A DNA stretch of 54,048 bases, taken from positions 137,764 to 191,811 of the forward strand of contig NZ_STGW01000004.1 of the NCBI RefSeq assembly GCF_004912195.1, given 5' to 3'. This document shows, one piece after another, positions 1 through 7,815 of the stretch. Both the position numbers and the translations under genes were made by a program. The notes beneath the pieces are model-generated. The model was not told the DNA's origin. It worked only from the letters and a program-made list of their open reading frames with translations, and searched no databases. Source of the DNA: Nocardioides caeni. GTDB lineage: Bacteria; Actinomycetota; Actinomycetes; Propionibacteriales; Nocardioidaceae. The stretch's first letter is position 1, and each line of letters opens with the position of its first letter.

Positions 1-1049
1 CGGCCGTCGGCCGTCTCGGTGCGCCGCGTGGTCGGGTCCAGGGTGGCGAACAGCGCATCCTCGACGAGCACGCCCGACCCGGTCAGTCGGTTGAGCAGCG
101 AGGACTTGCCGGCGTTGGTGTAGCCGGCGATGGCGACCGACGGGATCTCGTTGCGGCGCCGCCCCTGGCGCTTGGTGTCGCGGGCGCCCGACATGCCCTT
201 GAGCTCGCGGCGCAGCTTGGCGATCCGGTCGTTGATGCGGCGGCGGTCGGTCTCGATCTTGGTCTCACCGGGACCGCGGCCACCGATGCCGTCACCACCG
301 GCGGCGCGACCACCGGCCTGCCGGGAGAGGTTGCCACCCCAGCCACGGAGCCGCTGCTTCATGTAGGTCAGCTGGGCCAGCTCGACCTGCGCCTTGCCCT
401 CGCGGGACTTGGCGTGCTGGGCGAAGATGTCGAGGATCAGCGCCGTCCGGTCGACGACCTTGACCTTGACCTTGTCCTCGAGGTTGCGCAGCTGGGACGG
501 GGCGAGCTCACCGTCGCAGATCACCGTGTCGGCGCCCGTCGCCTGGACGATCTCGCGGACCGCCTCGACCTTGCCGCGGCCGATGTAGGTCGCCGGGTCC
601 GGCCACTGCCGGCGCTGATAGATCGCCTCCAACACCTCGGCGCCTGCGGTCTCGGCGAGCAGCGCGAGCTCGGCCATCGAGTTCTCGGCGTCGGCGACGG
701 TGCCGTCGGTCCAGACCCCGACGAGGACGACGCGCTCCAGGCGGAGCTGGCGGTACTCGACCTCGGTGATGTCCTCGAGCTCGGTGCGCAGGCCGGCCAC
801 CCGGCGCAGCTCGTGGCGCTCGACCAGGTCGAGGTCACCCGTGGTCAGCTCGGTGGAGCGGGCCTCGTGAGCGGCGGGCGCGTCGGCGTACCCCGACGCG
901 AAGCCGTCGTCGGGACCGGCCCCGGCACCCTCGTCGAGGTCGGCATCGAGGTCGTCGGCAGCGTCGAGATCGGCGTCGTCGAGGGCGTCCCAGCCCTCCG
1001 TGGCGCGCAGCGCGGCGGCGAGGGAGAAGTCTTCAGCATGGTTCGTCAT
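1..1049 (-). CDS. hflX: GTPase HflX (C-terminus cut by window start)
   Basis: Ribosome-binding GTPase of the HflX family, which in other bacteria splits stalled or hibernating ribosomes. The translation starts at the ATG at 1049 and shows a variable acidic N-terminus, the HflX-specific domain (residues about 70-240), the glycine-rich linker GGDGIGGRGPGE, a basic helical stretch and then the P-loop GYTNAGKSS near residue 309. The later GTPase motifs (G3, G4) lie beyond base 1, so only about 349 codons are visible. In actinobacteria hflX usually lies directly after miaA and dapF; here an MmpS-like gene and an SDR gene separate it from dapF. The family call is very secure; the missing end is simply a window edge, not a truncation of the gene. 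Confidence 0.96.
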   Translation of the reverse strand, partial: MTNHAEDFSLAAALRATEGWDALDDADLDAADDLDADLDEGAGAGPDDGFASGYADAPAAHEARSTELTTGDLDLVERHELRRVAGLRTELEDITEVEYRQLRLERVVLVGVWTDGTVADAENSMAELALLAETAGAEVLEAIYQRRQWPDPATYIGRGKVEAVREIVQATGADTVICDGELAPSQLRNLEDKVKVKVVDRTALILDIFAQHAKSREGKAQVELAQLTYMKQRLRGWGGNLSRQAGGRAAGGDGIGGRGPGETKIETDRRRINDRIAKLRRELKGMSGARDTKRQGRRRNEIPSVAIAGYTNAGKSSLLNRLTGSGVLVEDALFATLDPTTRRTETADG

Positions 1050-1151
1050 AGGCGTGTCCAGCGTAACGACCGGGACCGCAGGATGCTTCCCGATTTCGTC
1101 GCGTGACCCGCGGCACCGTAGCCAGGAGGGCCGGCAGTCGTTTCACCTGAC

Positions 1152-1748
1152 GTGGGTGTTCTTCGACCGGGGGGCGAGAACCGACTCTTCCTCGCCGCCA
1201 TCATGATCTCAGTCCTCGTCATCGCGGGAACCTTCCTGCTGCGCAATCCGGGAGAGGACTCCGAGACGGCGATCGACTCGGCCCGCCCGGCCGAGCCGAC
1301 GGCCAGCGCGAGCATCGACCCGACGCAACGGGCCCGTCGCGCCCGCCCGGCGCCGTCCGACGGAACGGCAACGTCGGTGCCCGACGCCGGTGACGCGGTC
1401 GCCGCCGACTTCCCGGGGCTCGGTGAGCCCAACGGGATCTCGGGCGAGGGCCGCAACTACTCGCTGACCGAGCACACGATGACCATCCAGCTCTCGAGCC
1501 CCAACCCGCTGGGGCTGGTCGCCTACCTGATCCCCGCGAGCACCGAGAACCCGCGCGGCAAGGCGGTGGTCGAGGCGCGGACGTGGAGCCTGACGACGAC
1601 GGTCTACGGCAAGCCCAAGTACGGCGCGGTCTACGTCCAGGCCGGCTACGACGGCCGGCCGGCGACCTGCGTCATCACGATCGACGGCAAGGTCACCGAG
1701 CGTCGCTCCACCAAGGGGCCCTACGGCGCGATGTGGTGCCTGGGCTGA
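1152..1748 (+). CDS. MmpS-like membrane-anchored protein
   Basis: A 198-residue protein with one N-terminal membrane segment (about residues 11-30, LFLAAIMISVLVIAGTFLL), a Ser/Thr/Pro/Ala-rich linker and a C-terminal beta-rich domain facing outward. The C-terminal pattern, a TWSLTTTV stretch followed by a Cys in ATCVITIDGKV and a last Cys in MWCLG, resembles the periplasmic domain of MmpS proteins, which accompany MmpL lipid transporters in mycobacteria. I infer the family from this pattern only. The GTG at 1152 is chosen because it keeps the whole membrane segment; an ATG at 1203 would cut it. No mmpL gene is adjacent. The alternative is an unrelated secreted hypothetical protein. Confidence 0.62.
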   Translation: MGVLRPGGENRLFLAAIMISVLVIAGTFLLRNPGEDSETAIDSARPAEPTASASIDPTQRARRARPAPSDGTATSVPDAGDAVAADFPGLGEPNGISGEGRNYSLTEHTMTIQLSSPNPLGLVAYLIPASTENPRGKAVVEARTWSLTTTVYGKPKYGAVYVQAGYDGRPATCVITIDGKVTERRSTKGPYGAMWCLG

Positions 1749-1763
1749 CGCCCAGGCACCACA
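1732..1763. terminator. Bidirectional terminator hairpin between convergent genes
   Basis: A perfect 13-bp inverted repeat, TGTGGTGCCTGGG and its complement, with a 6-base loop that contains the stop codon of the MmpS-like gene. It lies between two convergent genes, so it can serve both. There is no long T run, which is common for actinobacterial terminators. Confidence 0.75.
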
Positions 1764-1788
1764 GAGGCAGGGGCCGGTCAGGCCGGGA

Positions 1789-2565
1789 TCACTTCGGGGG
1801 CATCCTGATGCCGCCGTCGACGCGGATCACCTCACCGTTCATGTACGAGTTGGTGATGCACTCCAGCACCATCGAGGCGAGCTCGTCGCCGGAGCCCAGG
1901 CGCTTCGGGAAGAGCACGTTCTGGCCGAGGTTGGCCTTGAACGCGTCGGCGGCCTCGCCCTCGCCATAGATCGGGGTGTCGATGAGTCCCGGCGCCACCG
2001 TGTTGAGGCGGATGCCGGCGGCAGAGAGGTCCCGGGCGACCGGCAGGGTCATGCCGACGACGCCGCCCTTGGACGCGGAGTACGACGCCTGGCCGATCTG
2101 GCCGTCGAAGGCGGCCACGCTGGCGAGGTTGACGATGGCGCCGCGGCAGCCGTCCTCGTCGGGCTCGTTGAGGCTCATGGCCGTGGCGGCCTGGCGCACC
2201 ATGTCGAAGGTGCCGATCAGGTTGATGTGGATGACCTTGGTGAAGGCCTCCAGCGAGTGCGCGGACTCGACGGTGCCGTCGCGGCCGATGGTGCGCTGCG
2301 CCCAGCCGATGCCGGCGGAGTTGACGACGGCCTTGATCGGGGCGATGTCGGCGGCGGCCTTGACGGCCGCGGCGATCTGCTCGGTGTTGGTCACGTCGAC
2401 CTGGGCGAACACGCCGCCGATCTCGGCGGCGAGGGCCTCGCCCTTGTCGGCCTGGAGGTCGGCGACGACGACGGTGGCGCCCTTGGCGGCGAGCTGGCGG
2501 GCAGCGGCGGCGCCGATGCCCGACGCGCCGCCGGTGACGATGGCAGATGATCCGGTGAGTTCCAT
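1789..2565 (-). CDS. SDR dehydrogenase, 3-hydroxyacyl-CoA dehydrogenase type-2-like
   Basis: Short-chain dehydrogenase/reductase of 258 residues. The NAD-binding motif TGGASGIG is at residues 11-18, the NSAG motif and the active-site serine and YSASK tyrosine-lysine pair are present. The long insertion before the catalytic Ser (region MSLNEPDEDGCRGAIVNLAS) and the GQIGQASYSASKGG block match the HSD17B10-like subgroup that oxidises 3-hydroxyacyl-CoA in beta-oxidation. I choose the ATG at 2565; an ATG 12 bases upstream is also possible. It is monocistronic, converging with the MmpS-like gene. The exact substrate cannot be told from sequence. Confidence 0.85.
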   Translation of the reverse strand: MELTGSSAIVTGGASGIGAAAARQLAAKGATVVVADLQADKGEALAAEIGGVFAQVDVTNTEQIAAAVKAAADIAPIKAVVNSAGIGWAQRTIGRDGTVESAHSLEAFTKVIHINLIGTFDMVRQAATAMSLNEPDEDGCRGAIVNLASVAAFDGQIGQASYSASKGGVVGMTLPVARDLSAAGIRLNTVAPGLIDTPIYGEGEAADAFKANLGQNVLFPKRLGSGDELASMVLECITNSYMNGEVIRVDGGIRMPPK

Positions 2566-2616
2566 GTCACGGAGCATAGGGGGACGCCGTCGATCGTGAC
2601 ACCAAAGGTGTCACAG

Positions 2617-3486
2617 TCAGAGACGGGTCACGCCCTCGGCCAGCACGACGGCCGGGCCGGTCATCATGATCCGGTCGTCGACCGTCCAGGAGATGTGCAG
2701 CGTCCCGCCCGGCAGATCCACCCGATAGGACGTGTCGCGGGCGGCCTCGTCGGCGAGCGCTGCCGCCACCATCACCGCGCAGGCGCCCGTGCCGCACGCC
2801 CTGGTCTCGCCCGAGCCCCGCTCGTGGACTCGCATCGCGACGTGGCCGGGCGCGCGTCGCAGGACGAACTCGACGTTGACGCCCGCGGGATAGACGGCCG
2901 CGTCGTGCTCCGGCGCCTCGAGCAGCGGACCCACGTCGGCGAGGTCGCTGCCCTCGTCGAGGAAGGCGACCGCGTGCGGGTTGCCCATGTCGACATGGAC
3001 CGCCGGCCAGGTCCGGTCGCCCACCGAGACCGACGTGTCGGCGAGGACCCGCGGGACGCCCATGTCGACCGTGATCTCGCCGTCGACCTCACCGCCGGCG
3101 AAGGTCAGCACCTTGACCCCGTCGCGGGTGGCGACGGGCACGGGCCCCGCCGGATCGGCCAGACCCGCCTGGGCGAGGTGCCGGCCGAAGACGCGGATGC
3201 CGTTGCCGCACATCTCCGAGATCGAGCCGTCGGCGTTGCGGTAGTCCATGAACCACTCCGCCCCGCCGTCCGCCTCCGTCTGTCCGGCACCTGCCTCACC
3301 CACGGCCGTCGTCCGGATCACCCGCAGCACGCCGTCGCCACCGATGCCGGCGCGGCGGTCGCACAGCGCCCGCACCCGCTCGGCGCTCAGCTCACCGTGC
3401 ACCGACCCGTCGGGGTCGGGCAGCAGCACGAAGTCGTTCTCGGTGCCGTGACCCTTGAGGAACGCATAGGACTCAGCGCTGGACAT
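2617..3486 (-). CDS. dapF: Diaminopimelate epimerase
   Basis: Cofactor-independent racemase of 289 residues that turns LL- into meso-diaminopimelate for lysine and peptidoglycan synthesis in the cytoplasm. Both catalytic cysteines are in their family motifs: EMCGNGIRVFGRH in the first half and ETRACGTGACA in the second. The N-terminal FLKGHGTENDFVLL block is typical of actinobacterial DapF. The start codon lies inside the end of the upstream flavoprotein gene (14-base overlap), suggesting translational coupling. In related genomes dapF sits next to miaA and hflX; here miaA lies 10 kb away, so the accessory genes between them are a later insertion or rearrangement. Confidence 0.96.
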   Translation of the reverse strand: MSSAESYAFLKGHGTENDFVLLPDPDGSVHGELSAERVRALCDRRAGIGGDGVLRVIRTTAVGEAGAGQTEADGGAEWFMDYRNADGSISEMCGNGIRVFGRHLAQAGLADPAGPVPVATRDGVKVLTFAGGEVDGEITVDMGVPRVLADTSVSVGDRTWPAVHVDMGNPHAVAFLDEGSDLADVGPLLEAPEHDAAVYPAGVNVEFVLRRAPGHVAMRVHERGSGETRACGTGACAVMVAAALADEAARDTSYRVDLPGGTLHISWTVDDRIMMTGPAVVLAEGVTRL

Positions 3487-4114
3487 AGAGCCCCTTCTCG
3501 TAGCGAGGGCCGTAGTAGTCGTCGAGCTCCTCCAGCGACCGTCCCGACGTCTCCAGCCGGTGCGCGAGCACCGCCCTCCGCGGCACGTGCGCCTCCGGGG
3601 CCCAGGTCTCGGGCCGCCAGAGCCCGGAACGCAGGAACGCCTTGGCGCAGTGGAAGAAGACCGTCTCGATCTCGACCACCACGGCCAGCAGCGGACGGTG
3701 TCCCTTGACGACCATCTCGTCGAAGAAGGGAGCGTCGCTCACGAGCCGGGCACGGCCGTTGATCCGCAAGGTGTCGCCGCGGCCGGGGATGAGGAAGTTC
3801 AGGCCGACCTGGGGGTTGGCCAGGATGTTGCGGTAGCCGTCGGCACGCCGGTTGCCGGGCCGCTCGGCGAGCGCAATGGTCCGATCGTCGAGGACGAGCG
3901 CGAGCGAGCCGGCCGGGTCGCCCTTGGGCGAGGCGTCGCACCGTCCGTCGGCATCCGATGTGGCCATCACGCAGAACGGCGAGGACGCCAGCCAGTCGCG
4001 GTCGACGTCCGAGAGCCGGGACCGCTCCTTGTCCCGTGCAGCAGGCAAGGGCTCGCCGAGCAGCGCGGCCAGCGCCGTCTCGTCCACGATCTCGTCCCAC
4101 TCGTCCCGGGTCAC
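3473..4114 (-). CDS. Pyridoxamine 5'-phosphate oxidase-family FMN flavoprotein (MSMEG_1061-like)
   Basis: A 213-residue split-barrel flavoprotein of the PPOX family. The block SPFCVMATSDADGRCDASPKG is followed by GNRRADGYRNILANPQVG, then a core GRGDTLRINGRARLV, all typical of the MSMEG_1061-type subgroup that is thought to bind FMN or F420. Such proteins reduce or oxidise small heteroaromatic substrates, but none is assigned here. The gene ends 14 bases inside dapF, so the two are likely co-transcribed from upstream of 4114. Family call secure, function open. Confidence 0.85.
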   Translation of the reverse strand: MTRDEWDEIVDETALAALLGEPLPAARDKERSRLSDVDRDWLASSPFCVMATSDADGRCDASPKGDPAGSLALVLDDRTIALAERPGNRRADGYRNILANPQVGLNFLIPGRGDTLRINGRARLVSDAPFFDEMVVKGHRPLLAVVVEIETVFFHCAKAFLRSGLWRPETWAPEAHVPRRAVLAHRLETSGRSLEELDDYYGPRYEKGLYVQR

Positions 4115-4131
4115 GGATCAAGCGTAGATGC

Positions 4132-5733
4132 TCAGGACACGCGCGGGATCACGACGTGGGCGACGACGAGGTTGTGGTCGGACTGGTGGCTGTCGGACGC
4201 GTCACCGAAGGTCCGCACGACGTTGCGGTGCAGGGTGAAGCCGCCGGCGCCCTTCGCGAGCAGGAAGTCGGTGCGGTTGCCGACGCCGGTGGAGTTCCGC
4301 GGCGGGTTCGCGACGTGCTTGTTGACGGTGCCGAAGGCCAGCCCGTCCTTGACCGGTGCCGTGCGGGAGTCCCAGAAGCCGGCGCGGACGAAGGTGGGCT
4401 GCCCCTCGCCCACGCAGCCGTTGGACTCGTCGCAGGAGCCGGACCCCGCGCTCCCGTCGCTGAAGCTCCCCTTGAAGTCGCCGCCGGCGAGCACCGGGAG
4501 ACCTGCCGTGCCGGCCGCGGCGATCTGGTCGAGGAGGATGCCGGCGGCCTTGTTGGCGTTGCGCTTGCGCTGGGCGACCGTGCCGCCCGGGGTGTCCTCG
4601 AGATGGACCGACACGACGAAGATGTCCTGTCGCTGCGGGTCGGCGACCCCGGCGGCAGGCGTCAGTCGCACGCCCGGCGTCGGCAGCGGGGTCGCGGGGT
4701 TGCCGTCGTTGGCCATGCCCAGGGCGGTCCCCTCGACCAGCTCCCACTGGGAGGTCCGCCACATCACCTGCTGCGACCCGACGCCATGGCTGGTCCAGTC
4801 CGTCTGCCCCCGTGCATCGAGGCGGGCGAGCAACGACTGCGCACGATCGTCGTTCGCCTCCTGCAGCACCACCACGTCGAGGTCCTGGCTCGCGATGTTC
4901 TCGGCGAGGTTCGCGATCTTGGCCGGCACTGCCCCGAGCCGGCTCGGGAGCTCGGTGTTGTAGGTGCCGAAGGCGACGGCGTCACCGGCGTCCGGGACGC
5001 GTGACTGGGGGAAGAACCCGAACCAGCCCGACTTGCGATAGGTGCGGGTGCAGCCGTTGTCGTAGTTGAGCTGGCCGTAGACCGGGTTGCCGTAGGCCGG
5101 GTGGAGGAAGCGGTCACCTGCCGTCGCGGCGGCGGGCAGCTGGATCGAGACGCCGGTGGAGGCCGGGCCCTGCCAAGGGGTGTGGTTGTGCTCGAAGCCC
5201 TTCCAGTAGCCGTTGGGCGCCGCGGACCAGTCGAGCCGGTAGCGGGCGACGTACGGCGTGCGGCCCCACGTGACCCGGGCGGCGGTCTCGCTGGTCTGGA
5301 CAGTGGCGGAGTGCCTCAGCGCCGGGACCCCCGGCGCGCGGTTGGTGAAGCGGACCTGACGTGCGGACGACCAGGGCCCGACCCGTCCGCTCCGGACGGC
5401 GCGCACCTGGACGCGCCAGGGCTCGCACCGGGTGCTGAGCGCGGGCGAGGTGGCCGAGGCGCGGGGCGAGGGGTGGACCCTCGCCCTGGCCAGCGCCGCA
5501 GTGGTCCTCCCCCACCGGACCTGGTACGACGCCCCGGGGATCGCCCGCCAACGCACCTGCAGCTTCGCGGCCACCCACTCCTGACCCACGGGGGTCACGC
5601 CGGTCACCTTCGGCGGTGGTGCGACCCGCGCCAGCGCGGAGGAGGGGCCGGGCGCCGCGATCGGCACGGCCAGCAGCGCGAGCAGCAGTGCGCCGAGCGA
5701 CGCCAGGGAGGCCAGGCGGAGGAGGTGCTTCAC
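4132..5733 (-). CDS. Secreted fibronectin-III / endonuclease-exonuclease-phosphatase family protein
   Basis: A 533-residue exported protein. Residues 1-35 form a signal peptide (positive start, LASLGALLLALLAVPIAA core). Residues about 40-230 look like two fibronectin type III repeats (PPKVTGVTPVG..., then APGVPALRHSATVQTSE...). Residues about 250-533 form a metal-dependent EEP domain: VVVLQEAND with the metal-binding Glu, VVSVHLED, GGDFKG and the terminal SDHNLVVAHV with the catalytic His. It could cleave nucleic acids or phospho-substrates outside the cell. It ends 18 bases upstream of the flavoprotein gene and may share its transcript. The cysteine-rich stretch GSGSCDESNGC suggests extracytoplasmic disulfides. 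Confidence 0.82.
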   Translation of the reverse strand: MKHLLRLASLASLGALLLALLAVPIAAPGPSSALARVAPPPKVTGVTPVGQEWVAAKLQVRWRAIPGASYQVRWGRTTAALARARVHPSPRASATSPALSTRCEPWRVQVRAVRSGRVGPWSSARQVRFTNRAPGVPALRHSATVQTSETAARVTWGRTPYVARYRLDWSAAPNGYWKGFEHNHTPWQGPASTGVSIQLPAAATAGDRFLHPAYGNPVYGQLNYDNGCTRTYRKSGWFGFFPQSRVPDAGDAVAFGTYNTELPSRLGAVPAKIANLAENIASQDLDVVVLQEANDDRAQSLLARLDARGQTDWTSHGVGSQQVMWRTSQWELVEGTALGMANDGNPATPLPTPGVRLTPAAGVADPQRQDIFVVSVHLEDTPGGTVAQRKRNANKAAGILLDQIAAAGTAGLPVLAGGDFKGSFSDGSAGSGSCDESNGCVGEGQPTFVRAGFWDSRTAPVKDGLAFGTVNKHVANPPRNSTGVGNRTDFLLAKGAGGFTLHRNVVRTFGDASDSHQSDHNLVVAHVVIPRVS

Positions 5734-5778
5734 GGGTCTCCCATCGGCCGGGACTCCGGCGGTCGTAGGCGCCGCAGC

Positions 5779-6336
5779 CTACGTCCGATCCTCGAGCAGC
5801 ACGCCGTCGATCGAGTAACGGGCCGTGACGAAGGCACCGTTGCGCGACGTCTCCTCCAGTCGCAGGTCGAGCCGACGCGGCAGGAGCGGCCGTCCGGCAC
5901 CGAGGACCACGGGTGCGATCGAGACGATCACCTCGTCGAGGAGCCCCGCATCGGCGTACTGCCCGGCGAGGTCGCCGCCGCCCACGACCCAGACGTCGAG
6001 GTCGCCGGCAGCTGCGGCGAGCTCTGCCTGCAGGTCCCTCACGTCGCCGCGGGCGAACCGGACGTCGGCGCCCTCGGGCACGGCCAGCTCGCGGGTGGTC
6101 ATCACCCAGGTCGGCTGCGCGTAGGACCAGGCCTCGCCGGTCGCGCCGAGGTGGTCGAGGACCCACTCGTAGGTCGTGGACCCCATCACCAGCGCACCGA
6201 TGCCGGCGATGAACGCGCCGTAGTTCTGCGGCCCCTCCTCGTCGAGGTCCTGGCGCATCAGCCAGGCCAGCGAGTCGTCGGGGTCGGCGAGGAAGCCGTC
6301 GAGGGTGGTCGCCGTGTAGTAGACGGTGCGGGTCAT
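5779..6336 (-). CDS. Dihydrofolate reductase-family protein (RibD C-terminal-like)
   Basis: A 185-residue reductase-fold protein of the RibD C-terminal/YyaP group. The start MTRTVYYTATTLDGFLAD, the middle GSTTYEW and the NADPH-binding WVVGGGDLAGQYADAGLLDE motif match the family. Members reduce small molecules, but most have no known substrate, and this is not a housekeeping FolA. I start at the ATG at 6336; an upstream in-frame ATG at 6366 would overlap the PucR-like gene. The gene follows that regulator closely on the same strand. Confidence 0.8.
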   Translation of the reverse strand: MTRTVYYTATTLDGFLADPDDSLAWLMRQDLDEEGPQNYGAFIAGIGALVMGSTTYEWVLDHLGATGEAWSYAQPTWVMTTRELAVPEGADVRFARGDVRDLQAELAAAAGDLDVWVVGGGDLAGQYADAGLLDEVIVSIAPVVLGAGRPLLPRRLDLRLEETSRNGAFVTARYSIDGVLLEDRT

Positions 6337-6355
6337 GGAGCCGAGCCTGCCAGTC

Positions 6356-7621
6356 TCAGCCGACACCGGCCCCGGCGCGCAGCACCTCCGGGCCGAGCCA
6401 GCGGCACGCGACGAGGGCGAGCTCGAGGTCGAGCCGCTCCTCGCCGATCGGCTTGCCCCGCGCCTCGATGGCCCGGTCGACGCGGTACTTCACGGTGTTC
6501 TTGTGCAGGTGCAGGCGCGCGGCCGTGGCGACATAGCTCTCGCGGTCCTCGACGAAGGCGAGCAGGGTCTCGCGCATCCGGGCCGCGGCATCGGTGTCGT
6601 GCGCGAGGTCGCCGAGCGTGCGGGCGACCATCCGCCGCGTGGCGCCCAGGTCGCCGGCGAGCATCGCGGCTGCGCGGACCGAGGGCTCGGCGTAGGAGAC
6701 GACGGGCGCGTCGAGCTGGCCGAGCTGCACCACCCCGTGAGCGGCTGCGGCGCCGAGGTGGGTCGCCCGGAAGCCCGGCTCCCCGGCCTCGGGCGTGCCG
6801 ATCGCGACCCGGATCCCGTCCGCGTCGGACGCCAGCACCTCCGCGATCGCAGCCGTGTCGACCTCGGCCGAGCGGCCGATGGGCAGCCAGGCCCACGCCG
6901 TGTCGCGGTCGCGGGGCACGAACAGCGGATGGCCGGCAGCGCCGAGCCGCTGACCGAGCCGTGCCAGCAGCCGTTCGGAGTCGGCCAAACCGGTTTCGGC
7001 GCCGGCCGTCCACAGCACCAGCCCCAGGTGGTGCTGGCGCAGTCGGTAGCCCAGCGCCGTCTCGGTCGCGGCCAGGTCCAGCCGGTCGCCGCGCACCAGG
7101 GCCTCGACGGTCTCGCGCTGCACCGCGCTGCGGTTGGCCAGCCAGCGCTCGCGCTCGGTCTGGTAGGCGCTCATCACGTCCTCGGAGACCGCGTCGACGT
7201 ACTGGAAGGAGGTCTCGGTGAGCAGGTGACTGGTCTGCAGTGCCAGGGCCGGGTCGGCCACGCGACGAGCGATCTCGTCGTTGGCCCACCGCAGGATCAG
7301 CTGCTGCCCGAGCCGGTAGGCCCGGAGCAACGCACTCGGCGGCGTGCCGCGCTGGGCGAGTCGTCGCGCGTATTCGACGGCTGCCGCGGGCGCCTGGATC
7401 TCGTCGACCGGCACGTGGCCGTGCAACAGATGAGCCAGGGTCTCGAGGTTGGAGCCGGCGCTGCCGTTGAGCAGGTCGACCAGCGTCGGGTCCCGGGGCA
7501 GCTCGGGGATCCGCTCGCCGAATTGCACGACGAGATGGGCGGTCAGCTCGACCCGTCGCTCGGCGAGCAGCGTGGCGACACCGTGGAGCTCGGTCTCGGC
7601 TGCGGACACGGGCACGGGCAC
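6356..7621 (-). CDS. PucR/CdaR-family transcriptional regulator
   Basis: A 421-residue regulator with the layout of actinobacterial PucR-type proteins: an N-terminal helical sensing domain (residues about 1-180, with YRLGQQLILRWANDEIARR), a GGDEF-like middle region (about 190-300) and a C-terminal helix-turn-helix of the HTH_30 type, ESYVATAARLHLHKNTVKYRVDRA. It lies divergent from the acyl-CoA ligase operon, with 194 bases between them. That arrangement suggests it controls that operon, and a perfect 14-bp palindrome sits in the gap. The ligand is unknown. Confidence 0.85.
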   Translation of the reverse strand: MPVPVSAAETELHGVATLLAERRVELTAHLVVQFGERIPELPRDPTLVDLLNGSAGSNLETLAHLLHGHVPVDEIQAPAAAVEYARRLAQRGTPPSALLRAYRLGQQLILRWANDEIARRVADPALALQTSHLLTETSFQYVDAVSEDVMSAYQTERERWLANRSAVQRETVEALVRGDRLDLAATETALGYRLRQHHLGLVLWTAGAETGLADSERLLARLGQRLGAAGHPLFVPRDRDTAWAWLPIGRSAEVDTAAIAEVLASDADGIRVAIGTPEAGEPGFRATHLGAAAAHGVVQLGQLDAPVVSYAEPSVRAAAMLAGDLGATRRMVARTLGDLAHDTDAAARMRETLLAFVEDRESYVATAARLHLHKNTVKYRVDRAIEARGKPIGEERLDLELALVACRWLGPEVLRAGAGVG

Positions 7622-7656
7622 GCTCCTCTGCGTGGTTTGGGTCGACGAACCAACGG

Positions 7657-7670
7657 GTGACGGCCGTCAC
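7657..7670. promoter_or_regulatory. Perfect 14-bp palindrome between divergent regulator and acyl-CoA ligase operon
   Basis: GTGACGGCCGTCAC is its own reverse complement and lies 36 bases from the PucR-like start and about 145 bases from the ligase start. Position and symmetry suggest an operator for the adjacent regulator. This is inference; no PucR consensus is being matched. Confidence 0.45.
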
Positions 7671-7815
7671 GTCATGGTGCCAGACTGTGGCGCCGCCATG
7701 CCTTGGCTCCGCGGCGGCGAATGTCCCCTCGACTTCGTGCTGTCGGACCAAGAACGGCGGCCGTCCCCGGTCCTAGCGTCGACCCATCACCTCCCGAGCC
7801 CCGCAGGAGCCCACG

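Noticed and set aside
5101..7221. A 706-codon open frame on the plus strand
   Set aside because: It is antisense to well-supported genes (secreted EEP-family protein, reductase, PucR-type regulator) and reads as Arg/Gly/Pro-rich shadow sequence caused by high GC.
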